This document shows, in pieces, positions 7,249 through 15,183 of a stretch of 15,649 nt of DNA. Position 1 is the stretch's first letter. The number at the start of each line of letters is the position of its first letter. The DNA comes from Bacteroidales bacterium (GTDB lineage: Bacteria > Bacteroidota > Bacteroidia > Bacteroidales > WCHB1-69). The notes under the pieces are model-generated. The model had not been told where the DNA came from. It saw only the letters and a program-made list of their open reading frames with translations, and searched no databases. Made by a program: the position numbers and the translations under genes. Location of the stretch: contig DUOL01000115.1 of NCBI GenBank assembly GCA_012838875.1, forward strand, positions 1 to 15,649, written 5' to 3'.

Positions 7249-7989
7249 TCAAAACGTGAAAAAGGCAGGTCCCGCAATAAAGTAGTACTCTCGATTAGTA
7301 TTAAAATAGTTTATAAATTCTTGCTGAGTTAAAGCCTTTTTTTTCTTAATGAATGAGGAAAGTGTATATATTTCTAATCCAATATTTTCCGTTAAATATA
7401 AAAATATATCTGACGGGGCGGTTCCGTAATAATCGCTTGCTCCTTTTCCACACTCGAATAAAATCATCGGTTTATTTATCTCCAATATATTTCTTCCCCC
7501 TTTTAAAACTCCAAATTCTCCTCCTTCTACGTCAATTTTGATAAAATGTATAGGATTATTATGTGAGATTATTTCATCAAGGGTTCTTTTTTCGACTTCA
7601 ATTTCTAAAATATCGGGATTAGCAATATCATATCTTCTCCTCTGTAAACCACTATAAGCAGGAGCATTTTTAACAAATTGAAACGTTGTTTTACCGCTAC
7701 TATCTGCTAAAGCATACGGAAAAATTGTTGCTTTTTCTTTATATTTGGTTGTCAATTCATCAAAAAGAGACGGAATTGGCTCAAAAGCATAATGCGTACC
7801 ATTATTTGCATACTTTAACATTAAATCCAATATTTCTCCTTTATGAGAGCCAATATCGATGCAGTTAAAGTGGGGCTTGACATACTTCTTAAAAATACGA
7901 AGTGTCAATCTATCATATTTTAGATTTTTTGTCAAATCTAAATGGATAAAAATCAAAAATTTTCGCAATATACTTTTAAGCCTTTTCAT
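7249..7989 (-). CDS. FkbM family SAM-dependent methyltransferase
   Basis: A 246-residue class I methyltransferase of the FkbM type, which O-methylates small molecules or sugars. The SAM-binding motif I is IDIGSHKGE (44-52). An acidic motif follows at FEP (69-71), and the family signature KIDVEGGEFGVLKGG spans 151-165. A short basic N-terminus (MKRLKSILRKFLIFIHLDL) is amphipathic but is not a convincing signal peptide. The ATG at 7987-7989 lies inside the end of tcdA, overlapping it by 14 nt, which suggests translational coupling. It is the last gene of the long glycogen-rpoN unit and is followed by the next -7 motif. In Bacteroidetes such enzymes often modify surface polysaccharides. The adjacent glycosyltransferase fits that, but the substrate cannot be read from sequence. 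Confidence 0.88.
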   Translation of the reverse strand: MKRLKSILRKFLIFIHLDLTKNLKYDRLTLRIFKKYVKPHFNCIDIGSHKGEILDLMLKYANNGTHYAFEPIPSLFDELTTKYKEKATIFPYALADSSGKTTFQFVKNAPAYSGLQRRRYDIANPDILEIEVEKRTLDEIISHNNPIHFIKIDVEGGEFGVLKGGRNILEINKPMILFECGKGASDYYGTAPSDIFLYLTENIGLEIYTLSSFIKKKKALTQQEFINYFNTNREYYFIAGPAFFTF

Positions 7990-8716
7990 GAGTATTTTTA
8001 GCTAATAAATCTTTAATAACTGTTGACGCAAGAAAACAACCGAAAATAGCCGGCATATAGGAAATAGTGCCTACGGTGGTCAATTTATTAATTTCTTTGT
8101 CCGAATCAATTTGAACAGCTTCTGTAGGGACTTTTTCGGTTGAGAAGACAACTTTAAACCCTGTTTTAACACCCAAACGATGTAATCGTTTACGGACAGA
8201 GTATGCTAACCGACACTCGTAACTATCTTTGATATCCGCTATTTTTACCGAGGTGGCATCTAATTTTCCTCCCGCTCCCATAGCCGAAACTAACGGATAA
8301 TTTTGTTGCAGTGCATGGTAGATTAGAAAAACTTTGGGGGATAATGAGTCGATAGCATCTACAACATAATCGTAGCGAAAAGTTTTTAATAATTCTATCG
8401 TTTTTTCATCTCGAATAAAATCATAGACCGTATGTAAAATTATTTCCGGATTAATATCTTTAAGCCGTTCTTCCAATACTTTTACTTTAGGTTGGTGAAG
8501 TGTCGAATGGAGGGCGAGCAGTTGGCGATTAATATTTGTCAATTCAACGGTATCGGCGTCAACAATCGTTAATTCTCCGATGCCTGCCCGACAAAGATTT
8601 TCAGCTGCATAGGCACCTACCCCACCCAAGCCAACAACTAAAACATGCTGTTTTTTAAGAAATTCCAACTGTTTTTCTCCTATTAATAACGCGGTACGTT
8701 CTTGCCAATGAGTCAT
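7976..8716 (-). CDS. tcdA: tRNA threonylcarbamoyladenosine dehydratase TcdA
   Basis: TcdA (CsdL/YgdL) is an E1-like ATP-dependent enzyme that cyclises t6A at position 37 of ANN-decoding tRNAs to ct6A. The 246 residues match the family. They show the nucleotide-binding GLGGVG (29-34), the acidic DAD (53-55), TNINRQ (60-65), and VVDAIDS about 115 residues in. Next comes SAMGAGGKLDATSVKIADI, followed by ECRLAYSVRKRL, the TcdA pattern rather than that of MoeB or ThiF. A hydrophobic helix near 223-238 matches the C-terminal segment of relatives. The start is ATG at 8714-8716, 9 nt after rpoN. It overlaps the FkbM gene by 14 nt. Specific identity as TcdA over other E1-like proteins is strong but from motifs only. 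Confidence 0.93.
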   Translation of the reverse strand: MTHWQERTALLIGEKQLEFLKKQHVLVVGLGGVGAYAAENLCRAGIGELTIVDADTVELTNINRQLLALHSTLHQPKVKVLEERLKDINPEIILHTVYDFIRDEKTIELLKTFRYDYVVDAIDSLSPKVFLIYHALQQNYPLVSAMGAGGKLDATSVKIADIKDSYECRLAYSVRKRLHRLGVKTGFKVVFSTEKVPTEAVQIDSDKEINKLTTVGTISYMPAIFGCFLASTVIKDLLAKNTHEKA

Positions 8717-8725
8717 AAATTTTGT

Positions 8726-10114
8726 TTAGATTTCCTTACGTAGTCTTGCTACGGGAATACTTAATTCTTCTCGATATTTTGCAACTGTTCGTCTGGCTAT
8801 ACTATAACCTTTTTCTTTAAGTGCTGCAACTAATTGTTCGTCCGACAACGGTTTCTTTTTCGATTCTTCTTGAATAATATTTTGCAAAACTTGCTTCACC
8901 TCTCGTGATGAAGTTCCCTCATCACCAATAGCTTCTGAAAATAGATGTTTTAATGGAATTATTCCGAACGGAGTATCCACATACTTTTTACTTGTAGCAC
9001 GCGAAACCGTAGATATATCTACCTTAACTTTATTGGCAATATCTTGTAGTATCATAGGTTTTATCTCTATTTCATCTCCACTCAAAAAATATTGCTTTTG
9101 ATACTCCAAAATTGCACTCATTATTTTTATTAACGTTAAATCTCTGTCTGCTAATATCTCAATAAATTCTTTCGCTTTTTTAACATTATCCGCAATAAAT
9201 TTGTCATCGGACGAGTCAACTTCTTTTCTCTTTTTTTCTTGAAATTGATTAAATAACTCCTCATCTTCAGGATTTATAATCAACTTTGGTAAGAATTTAT
9301 TATTAAGCGACAACTGTAGGCTATTTCCTGTATTAGTAATAATAAAGTCGGGAATAATTTGTGAAGCTGCTTCTTCCCAGATAGATTCAACGTAACCGGG
9401 TTTTCTATTTAATTTGGCAATTGTACGAATAGCTTCCTGTAACTCTTCACTAGTGATAGACAACTTCCTTTTAATTTTATCAAAATCTCGTTTTTTTAAC
9501 TCCGTATAATAATCTTTTATTATTGTAGTAGCTAGTACATTATTTTTATTCCGTTCTTTATTTTCTAATTGTATAAGCCAACTCTCCCTGAGATTTCTTG
9601 CCCCTATGCCAAAGGGCTCTAACTGTTGTACAATAGTTGTTAAAATTTTTTCAATTTCGTCAGGAAGAATTTTGATGTTATAAGTAAGCAGTAAATCATT
9701 GGCTATTGTCTGATTATCTCCTTCTATAAAACCGTTCTCATCTAAATTACCTAGTAAATACTCAGCAATAAATCTATCCCTTTCCGTTATTGGCAATGCC
9801 TGTAGTTGTCTTTTTAAAGTTTCTTGAAATGTGTCATCAACCATTAAAGTCTTCTCGTAATTATCAGCAAGAAAATAAGTAGATTTTTCATAATAATCCT
9901 CTCCGTCATAATCTTGTTCATCTTCGACTTCATTATCAAAATCAAGATGTTCATCTTGAAACTCAATTTCCAATGAAGGGTTTTCATCAACCTCTCTACG
10001 AATGACTTCCTCAAGATCCGTGATAGGAGTCTCAATTAATTTCATTGTCTGCATCATTATAGGACTAAGACGCTGTCTCAATTCTTGACCAAGCTGTTGT
10101 TTCTGCCTACTCAT
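8726..10114 (-). CDS. rpoN: RNA polymerase sigma-54 factor RpoN
   Basis: Alternative sigma factor that directs polymerase to -24/-12 promoters and needs AAA+ enhancer-binding activators. The 462 residues cover the whole family layout. Region I is Gln/Leu-rich (MSRQKQQLGQELRQRLSP and following), with an activator-contacting segment to about 50. Region II is acidic (about 51-75, many Asp and Glu). The core-binding region follows (FGIGARNLRESWLIQLENK near 170-190). A helix-turn-helix includes DISTVSRATSKKYV, and the invariant RpoN box ARRTVAKYRE is at 440-449. The start is ATG at 10112-10114. It is 36 nt after the GH57 gene and 9 nt before tcdA, inside the glycogen-led cluster. No activator protein is encoded here, and I found no convincing sigma-54 promoter in the window. 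Confidence 0.97.
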   Translation of the reverse strand: MSRQKQQLGQELRQRLSPIMMQTMKLIETPITDLEEVIRREVDENPSLEIEFQDEHLDFDNEVEDEQDYDGEDYYEKSTYFLADNYEKTLMVDDTFQETLKRQLQALPITERDRFIAEYLLGNLDENGFIEGDNQTIANDLLLTYNIKILPDEIEKILTTIVQQLEPFGIGARNLRESWLIQLENKERNKNNVLATTIIKDYYTELKKRDFDKIKRKLSITSEELQEAIRTIAKLNRKPGYVESIWEEAASQIIPDFIITNTGNSLQLSLNNKFLPKLIINPEDEELFNQFQEKKRKEVDSSDDKFIADNVKKAKEFIEILADRDLTLIKIMSAILEYQKQYFLSGDEIEIKPMILQDIANKVKVDISTVSRATSKKYVDTPFGIIPLKHLFSEAIGDEGTSSREVKQVLQNIIQEESKKKPLSDEQLVAALKEKGYSIARRTVAKYREELSIPVARLRKEI

Positions 10115-10150
10115 GATTTTACGATTTTAGGAACCCAAAATCCTTTTTTA

Positions 10151-11335
10151 TTATTTCTTCTTCTCGAGTTGTAATTTTACATCATTAAGCACATTCATAT
10201 AATTTATAAAAGCCTGATAAGGAGATGGATAGACATCGAAGTTTCGTTTTACGGAGGTTTCGGCAAACCATTTTGTACTCATAAATGCAAAGTGATCGGC
10301 AGCTTGTAATCGCAACCAATTCATCTTAGCATTTTCATTTTTAGATTCTTTATATAAGTTTTCTAATTTAAAAAGCTGTTCAAAAGCTTCTTGTTGCAGC
10401 TCATTTCCAAGCCATTCGTTAGTATCTTTCTCGTCACTTGAGGAAGACATTGCCCACGGAACATGAATTGTCAAAACGGAGTCTTCTTCTTTTGCAACGT
10501 CTTGCGGTAGCATAAATGAAAGTTCTTTACGTTCGGCAATTTGCACAAAAAGATGATAAAAGAAATCAAAAATTCCGCTCTCTTTGGTATGATATTCCCC
10601 TATTGTTTCGTAATCCATAAAAAGATTTATATAAGGAGCGTCATGGGGTATATTGTTAAGAAATGAGAGGTACTTATCAGCTGTAAGTGGATAATGCTCC
10701 CACGATTTATTTTGAAAACGAAGTGTAATATCATCACAGAGATTATAATTTCTCATTAAAACTTTCAAATTGGTTTGAAAGGGATTGCAGTATAAATATC
10801 CGGCACTTTTCCAAGCCAGAATATGCCTTGCTCCTTCTGTAAGAACAACTTTATAACCTGCTTCCGCGAGCCACTCTCCTATTTCATCGGAATAGATAAG
10901 CTCCGTATTGCAAAATGAAACAGGAGTAACATCAAAAACTTCTTTTAATTGTTTTTCTTGCTTTTTAATTTGATGCATAAAGGCATCCTTGCCATATAAT
11001 GAAGCGATACTATGAGAAAAGGTATTCCCAACTATTTCAACGCGATTAGTAGCTATTAGTTCTTTAAAACTTTCGATAACTTCGGGCGCGTGTTCCTTAA
11101 ATAGTTGAATCGAATCCCCGGATATACTAAAACTTAATGAAATATCTTCATATTTTTTAAGCAAATCTAAAAACATCTTATTAGCAGGCAAATAGCAAAA
11201 ATCGGCTAATCGTTTAACTAAATAACTATTTTGGAAATCATCGAAGTAGTTATGATGTTTATTAATATCAAAAAAATGATACCTTCTCAAGCGATAAGGT
11301 TGACTAATTTGGAAATGAAAACATATTTTACGCAT
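10151..11335 (-). CDS. Glycoside hydrolase family 57 (alpha-amylase-like)
   Basis: A 394-residue cytoplasmic GH57 enzyme expected to cleave alpha-glucans by a retaining mechanism. Conserved stretches are SISGDSIQLF (70-79), VEIVGNTFSHSI (99-110), SFCNTELIYSD (140-150) with E145 as the likely nucleophile, and INLFMDYETIGEY (236-248) with D241 as the likely acid/base. No signal peptide is present. The start is ATG at 11333-11335. It is shorter than archaeal 4-alpha-glucanotransferases of the family and matches the short Bacteroidetes form found beside GH133 and GT4 genes. It lies 32 nt after the GT4 gene and 36 nt before rpoN. A role in processing or turnover of intracellular glycogen or malto-oligosaccharide follows from this context; the exact bond cleaved is not known. 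Confidence 0.9.
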   Translation of the reverse strand: MRKICFHFQISQPYRLRRYHFFDINKHHNYFDDFQNSYLVKRLADFCYLPANKMFLDLLKKYEDISLSFSISGDSIQLFKEHAPEVIESFKELIATNRVEIVGNTFSHSIASLYGKDAFMHQIKKQEKQLKEVFDVTPVSFCNTELIYSDEIGEWLAEAGYKVVLTEGARHILAWKSAGYLYCNPFQTNLKVLMRNYNLCDDITLRFQNKSWEHYPLTADKYLSFLNNIPHDAPYINLFMDYETIGEYHTKESGIFDFFYHLFVQIAERKELSFMLPQDVAKEEDSVLTIHVPWAMSSSSDEKDTNEWLGNELQQEAFEQLFKLENLYKESKNENAKMNWLRLQAADHFAFMSTKWFAETSVKRNFDVYPSPYQAFINYMNVLNDVKLQLEKKK

Positions 11336-11367
11336 GATATGATGTTATATTTTAATAATCAAAATTT

Positions 11368-12654
11368 TTAATTTCTCGGTAAAAGGGAAGCATAAATACC
11401 TTTCAATTTTTTCGCCACGTGTTCCCACTTTAAACTATTTACCTCCTCTTTTCCTCTTTCTGCAAAAAAGTTTGCAAGTGCGGGATAATGCAAAATTCCA
11501 TAGATTGCATCAGCCATTGCATTAATATCCCAGAAATCTACTTTTATTGCATATTGCAATATTTCTGAAACTCCTGATTGTTTTGAAATAACGACCGGAA
11601 CGTGTGCACGCATAGCCTCTAAAGGAGATATGCCAAAAGGCTCTGAAATAGAAGGCATTACATACACATCGCTCATTCCGAATAACAAATCTATCTCTTC
11701 ACCATTCAAGAAGCCTGTAAAATGGAAACGGTCTGCTATTCCAAGTTCTGCTACTCGCTCAATCATTCTATTCATCATATCGCCGTCCCCTGCTAATACG
11801 AATCTTACATCCTTATCATATTCCATCACTTTTTTTGCTGTTTCAATGAAATACTCAGGTCCCTTTTGGAAGGTTACACGTCCTAAAAAAGTAACTATTT
11901 TATAAGGCACATCTTCCACTCGTTCTACCTCTTTTTGGTGCGGAATAACAGCATTGTGTAAAGTAAAAACTTTGCTCGGCTCAATTCCGTATTTTTCAAT
12001 AATAATATTACGAGTTAAGTCGCTCACGGCACAAATGGCATCTGCCGCCTCCATTCCCTCCTTTTCAAGGTTGTATACTATTTCATTACGACTAAATTCA
12101 TCTGACCTGTCAAATTCGGTAGCATGCACGTGGATACAAAGCGGTTTATTAGATATTTTTTTAGCCATAATACCTGCCCGAAAGGTAAGCCAATCGTGAG
12201 CATGTATGATATCAAAATCTTCATTCCTCGCTATTTCTGCCGCCACTAAAGCGTAATTTTTAACTTCTTCCATCAGATTTGCTCCGTAGGTACCGGAAAA
12301 TAGATATTTTCTTTTTTCTGTTACCTTCACATCTTCTAATAGACCACTCTCCTTTTGATTTATAACATTAAAGTAATCGTCAAGTCCGACATAAGGTATC
12401 AGTCTCGAATTAACTTCTACATAGGAAATCTCTTTATGAAATTGAAAATAATCGGAATAGCGAGTATCTAATTCAACGTCACTGGCGCTGATAATTTTAA
12501 TTTTTCGTTGATCTTCGTCTCCACTAGCTTTTGGCATAACGAAGGTAACGTCAACGTGGTTCTTTGCTAATCCTTGTGTTAAGCCGAAACAAGCCGTACC
12601 AAGTCCTCCTGCTATGTGAGGAGGAAATTCCCAACCGAACATCAATACTTTCAT
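11368..12654 (-). CDS. GT4 glycosyltransferase, glycogen synthase-like
   Basis: A 428-residue GT-B fold retaining glycosyltransferase, expected to add glucose to alpha-glucan from a nucleotide sugar. The N-terminal domain opens with FGWEFPPHIAGGLGTACFG (6-24), whose GGLG loop binds donor phosphate as in glycogen and starch synthases. It also has DIIHAHDWLT (148-157). The C-terminal domain has FLGRVTFQKGPEYF (256-269), VLAGDGDMM (286-294), and EPFGISPLE with the E338-x7-E346 pair that binds the donor. The start is ATG at 12652-12654. It follows the debranching enzyme by 51 nt and precedes GH57 by 32 nt. This order recalls the Bacteroides glycogen cluster, supporting glycogen synthesis. It has no signal peptide and appears intact. 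UDP- versus ADP-glucose use cannot be told. Confidence 0.92.
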   Translation of the reverse strand: MKVLMFGWEFPPHIAGGLGTACFGLTQGLAKNHVDVTFVMPKASGDEDQRKIKIISASDVELDTRYSDYFQFHKEISYVEVNSRLIPYVGLDDYFNVINQKESGLLEDVKVTEKRKYLFSGTYGANLMEEVKNYALVAAEIARNEDFDIIHAHDWLTFRAGIMAKKISNKPLCIHVHATEFDRSDEFSRNEIVYNLEKEGMEAADAICAVSDLTRNIIIEKYGIEPSKVFTLHNAVIPHQKEVERVEDVPYKIVTFLGRVTFQKGPEYFIETAKKVMEYDKDVRFVLAGDGDMMNRMIERVAELGIADRFHFTGFLNGEEIDLLFGMSDVYVMPSISEPFGISPLEAMRAHVPVVISKQSGVSEILQYAIKVDFWDINAMADAIYGILHYPALANFFAERGKEEVNSLKWEHVAKKLKGIYASLLPRN

Positions 12655-12705
12655 AATTTTTGTTTCATTTTAATTATCATTTGTCTAACTAATTGTTACT
12701 TACAA

Positions 12706-14649
12706 CTATTTTCTTTTAGTTTCCAATAGCCATTTAATATATAATAATGCAGCCACGCTCCAAGCTTGCGAAATACATCCATTGGCTTTGTGTGGCGGAT
12801 CGCCGTCATAAATTTCTGCAACTGTTGATATACCGTACTCCATCAAACAACTATCAAAATTAAACAGAATCTTCTCTAAAACCGGAAAAGCATCTTTTCC
12901 ATAAACAGCAATCAGACCATCAGCAAATGGTGCTAATAACCACACCCAAACCGTTCCTTGATGATAGGCTAAATCGCGTTCGGCTTGCGTACCCCCATAA
13001 TGTCCTTTATATTGCGGATCACTCGGGGAGAGCGTTCTAATCCCTTTATCCGTCAAAAGTTCTTCCCAAACCTTTTTTAAAACTAATTGTCGTATTTTTA
13101 CACTAATCGGAGAATAAGGCAATGAGACAGCTATCATCATATTGGGGCGCACCTGAAAATTTTTATAATCTCCATTAACGTAATCAGCTAAATAGCCTAT
13201 CTCTTTTGACCAAAAAGTCTCTTTAAAAACGGCGGGGAAATCTCTGGTTATTTCTTCCCATTCTTCTACAAATTTCTTATCTTTTCCTAATCTTGCCATT
13301 TCAATGGCAAAGCAAAGTGCATTGTACCATAAACCGTTGATTTCCACAGCTAAGCCTGTGCGCGGAGTAACAGGTTTACCATCCACAATAGCGTCCATCC
13401 AAGTTAAAGCCAGCCCCTCGCCGCCTGCATAAATTAACCCGTTATCAAGCATTTTAATATTAAATAAAGAGCCGTTTTTATATGCAGACAAAATAGATTT
13501 CATTGTTTCGCCATATTCTTTCCAGATTTTCTTTTCACTTTTGGTAAATGCAGTATACTGCTGTAAAGCTCTAAAAAACCAAAGCGGTGCATCAACCGAA
13601 TTGTAAGCAACGGCATCACCTTGACCGATATTAGGAAATAGACCGTCCTTCATTTCCGACAGCATATCGTCCAATATTGTTTTACAAAGTTCAGGATTAT
13701 TTAAAGCCAATGTTAATCCGGGAAGAGAAATAAAAGTATCTCGTCCCCAACGTCCGAACCAAGGATAGCCGGCTATAATTTCAGTTTTCCCATCTCTTTT
13801 TACAATAAATTGTTCGGCTGCATTTTGCAAACAATTAAAGAACGTTGAACGTGAAGTACGCTCCGCAAGCTCTTTTTCAAACAGAGCTTTTATTGTTGAA
13901 GGTGATATCTCTTCCAAGCCGATAGTAAAAAATAGCTCTTTTTCATTAACAGGAACAAAAATTCTTCCTAAATTTATTAAATCTTCATGCCCGTCATAAC
14001 CACGCTTTATATCTTCCTCATATTCAATATCGTGAAACCATGTTGGCTCGTGTTCATAAACAACTGATTGCGAAGATTGTAAATAAATGGGCGTAAATCC
14101 ATCATATAAACAATAGGAAACGCCATTTTTAATTTTACTAAATGAGGTATTAACAGCACTATTTTCATGAGTAAGTTGATGAATTTGACGAAACGCCAAA
14201 AGCGGCTGAAATTGAAAAGTCGCCGAATCAAAATCATCTTCAATAATATAGCGAACAATAACCCTATCACTCTCTTTTAAAAATAAGATTTCTTTTGTGA
14301 AATTAAATTTTCCTACCGTACAATGCAATGTCGGAATTGGGTCAAGGACAAGTCGTTGTAAGTACTTATTTCCTTTCGGGTCAATTGCCCCGCCCTTAAA
14401 CTGATGAATCCCCAAATGGAACTCCATATCATTAATAATTAAGGTTTCGTTAAGATTGGAAACAAGCACATAACGTTCTCCGTTAAATTGTTTTTGCGGA
14501 ACGATAAACACACCATGATATTTTCGTGTATTTAACCCCGAAAGAGTCGTAGTAGCAAAAGAGCCTGTCCTACTGCAACGCAGTATTTCTCTACTCTTAG
14601 CGTAGTTTATATTAACCAATTTCTCTCTATCAAATTCGATATAGTTCAT
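12706..14649 (-). CDS. Glycogen debranching enzyme, amylo-alpha-1,6-glucosidase (GH133)
   Basis: Expected to hydrolyse alpha-1,6 branch points of glycogen in the cytoplasm. From the ATG at 14647-14649 the protein has 647 residues, with an N-terminal GDE_N-like beta domain (to about 280) and a C-terminal (alpha/alpha)6-barrel GDE_C domain. Recognisable stretches include GLNTRKYHGVFIV (38-50), GYPWFGRWGRDTFISLPG (294-311), PNIGQGDAVAYNSVDAPLWF (339-358), and near the end GGTQAERDLAYHQGTVWVWL and AEIYDGDPPHKANGCISQAWS. A longer reading frame reaches a TTG at 14686-14688, but that would place coding sequence over the -7 promoter motif at 14666-14673. The ATG, preceded by an A-rich leader, is therefore preferred. 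It is the first gene of the likely operon with GT4, GH57 and rpoN. Confidence 0.93.
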   Translation of the reverse strand: MNYIEFDREKLVNINYAKSREILRCSRTGSFATTTLSGLNTRKYHGVFIVPQKQFNGERYVLVSNLNETLIINDMEFHLGIHQFKGGAIDPKGNKYLQRLVLDPIPTLHCTVGKFNFTKEILFLKESDRVIVRYIIEDDFDSATFQFQPLLAFRQIHQLTHENSAVNTSFSKIKNGVSYCLYDGFTPIYLQSSQSVVYEHEPTWFHDIEYEEDIKRGYDGHEDLINLGRIFVPVNEKELFFTIGLEEISPSTIKALFEKELAERTSRSTFFNCLQNAAEQFIVKRDGKTEIIAGYPWFGRWGRDTFISLPGLTLALNNPELCKTILDDMLSEMKDGLFPNIGQGDAVAYNSVDAPLWFFRALQQYTAFTKSEKKIWKEYGETMKSILSAYKNGSLFNIKMLDNGLIYAGGEGLALTWMDAIVDGKPVTPRTGLAVEINGLWYNALCFAIEMARLGKDKKFVEEWEEITRDFPAVFKETFWSKEIGYLADYVNGDYKNFQVRPNMMIAVSLPYSPISVKIRQLVLKKVWEELLTDKGIRTLSPSDPQYKGHYGGTQAERDLAYHQGTVWVWLLAPFADGLIAVYGKDAFPVLEKILFNFDSCLMEYGISTVAEIYDGDPPHKANGCISQAWSVAALLYIKWLLETKRK

Positions 14650-14665
14650 AGTTTTCAAATTTTTG

Positions 14666-14673
14666 CAAAGATA
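14666..14673 (-). promoter_or_regulatory. Bacteroidetes -7 motif for the glycogen-rpoN operon
   Basis: The minus strand reads TATCTTTG, an exact TAnnTTTG match 16 nt upstream of the debranching enzyme ATG. A TTTG on the minus strand at 14697-14700 is a possible -33 element, though its 23 nt spacing is slightly long. The motif helps reject the upstream TTG start. Confidence 0.6.
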
Positions 14674-14696
14674 ATATGATTTTTTCAAATTGCTTA

Positions 14697-14704
14697 CAAA
14701 GATA
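14697..14704 (-). promoter_or_regulatory. Second, upstream -7 motif
   Basis: The same octamer, TATCTTTG on the minus strand, occurs again 31 nt further upstream. It could be a second start site giving a longer leader, or its TTTG may serve as the -33 element of the downstream motif. No separate -33 was found for it. Confidence 0.35.
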
Positions 14705-14813
14705 GAACAAATAAAGAACGGAAAAGTTTCATATTGATATGTTAATCCCTCAATATTTTCTTAAATCCTAATTTGTAGCTTTTAGACTATCAAGATAATT
14801 TTATTTTTTATCC

Positions 14814-15004
14814 GGGCGTGTCCCGTTCGCTAACGCTCACGGGTCGGCGCCCGGTTCCAAGTCCGCGGGCACAAGCCGTGGGGTCGCAAAGCGGCAAAAA
14901 GAGCTTACAAGCTCGCTTTTTTGCCGCCGCGTCCCCAGCGGCTTCCGCCCTTGCGGGCTTTCCACCTAAGCGCCTCACGCAGCCAACTTGCTCGTGCAGA
15001 GCTA
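14814..15004 (-). repeat. GC-rich structured intergenic repeat, copy B
   Basis: The inverted partner of copy A at 18-124. On the minus strand it has an extended GC-rich 5' part (15004-14928), a long hairpin (14927-14891), a 24 nt spacer and the core (14866-14814), running from GCGGACTTGGA to CACGCCC. The base composition differs sharply from the flanking AT-rich DNA. The 5' part includes a GCCC-GCAA-GGGC hairpin with a GNRA-type loop (14947-14958) and a GCTC/GAGC hairpin near 14990-15002. A 63-codon plus-strand frame crosses it but has no protein-like features. No obvious target-site duplication was found. The 5' part may be absent from copy A, or may lie left of the window. Confidence 0.75.
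14891..14927. terminator. Strong terminator-like hairpin in copy B
   Basis: GCGGCAAAAA (14891-14900) pairs with TTTTTGCCGC (14918-14927), and GAGCT (14901-14905) pairs with AGCTC (14910-14914). The loop is four bases and there is a 3 nt bulge (14915-14917), giving 15 base pairs. Like its copy A counterpart it has A- and T-tracts beside a GAGC stem. It could separate the two divergent promoters, although no gene converges here, so a simple terminator role is not obvious. Confidence 0.45.
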
Positions 15005-15175
15005 TTTAAGTTGAAAATGGAAATTGTTTTAAAGCTCCTGTTATTTTTTCAAATATCGTTGCATTTATACATTATAAAACCCTGTCCGGGGAAATAAAAA
15101 AGGAACCAAAAAAAGTTTTTTGAGCTTTCCCGCATCAATTTCGCACAATACTGTTTTTAAATGTATTTTTTTTAT

Positions 15176-15183
15176 TATATTTG
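15176..15183 (+). promoter_or_regulatory. Bacteroidetes -7 motif for the CUB protein gene
   Basis: The plus strand reads TATATTTG, an exact TAnnTTTG match, 75 nt before the ATG at 15259. No clear -33 TTTG lies at the usual spacing. It predicts a leader of roughly 65-70 nt. Confidence 0.5.

Noticed and set aside
14650..14688. TTG-started 13-residue N-terminal extension of the debranching enzyme
   Set aside because: It covers an exact TAnnTTTG promoter motif, and the downstream ATG gives the family-like N-terminus.
14818..15009. 63-codon plus-strand frame (Ser/Arg/Ala/Pro-rich)
   Set aside because: It lies entirely inside repeat copy B, has GC-driven composition, crosses strong hairpins and has no recognisable domain or plausible ribosome binding site.
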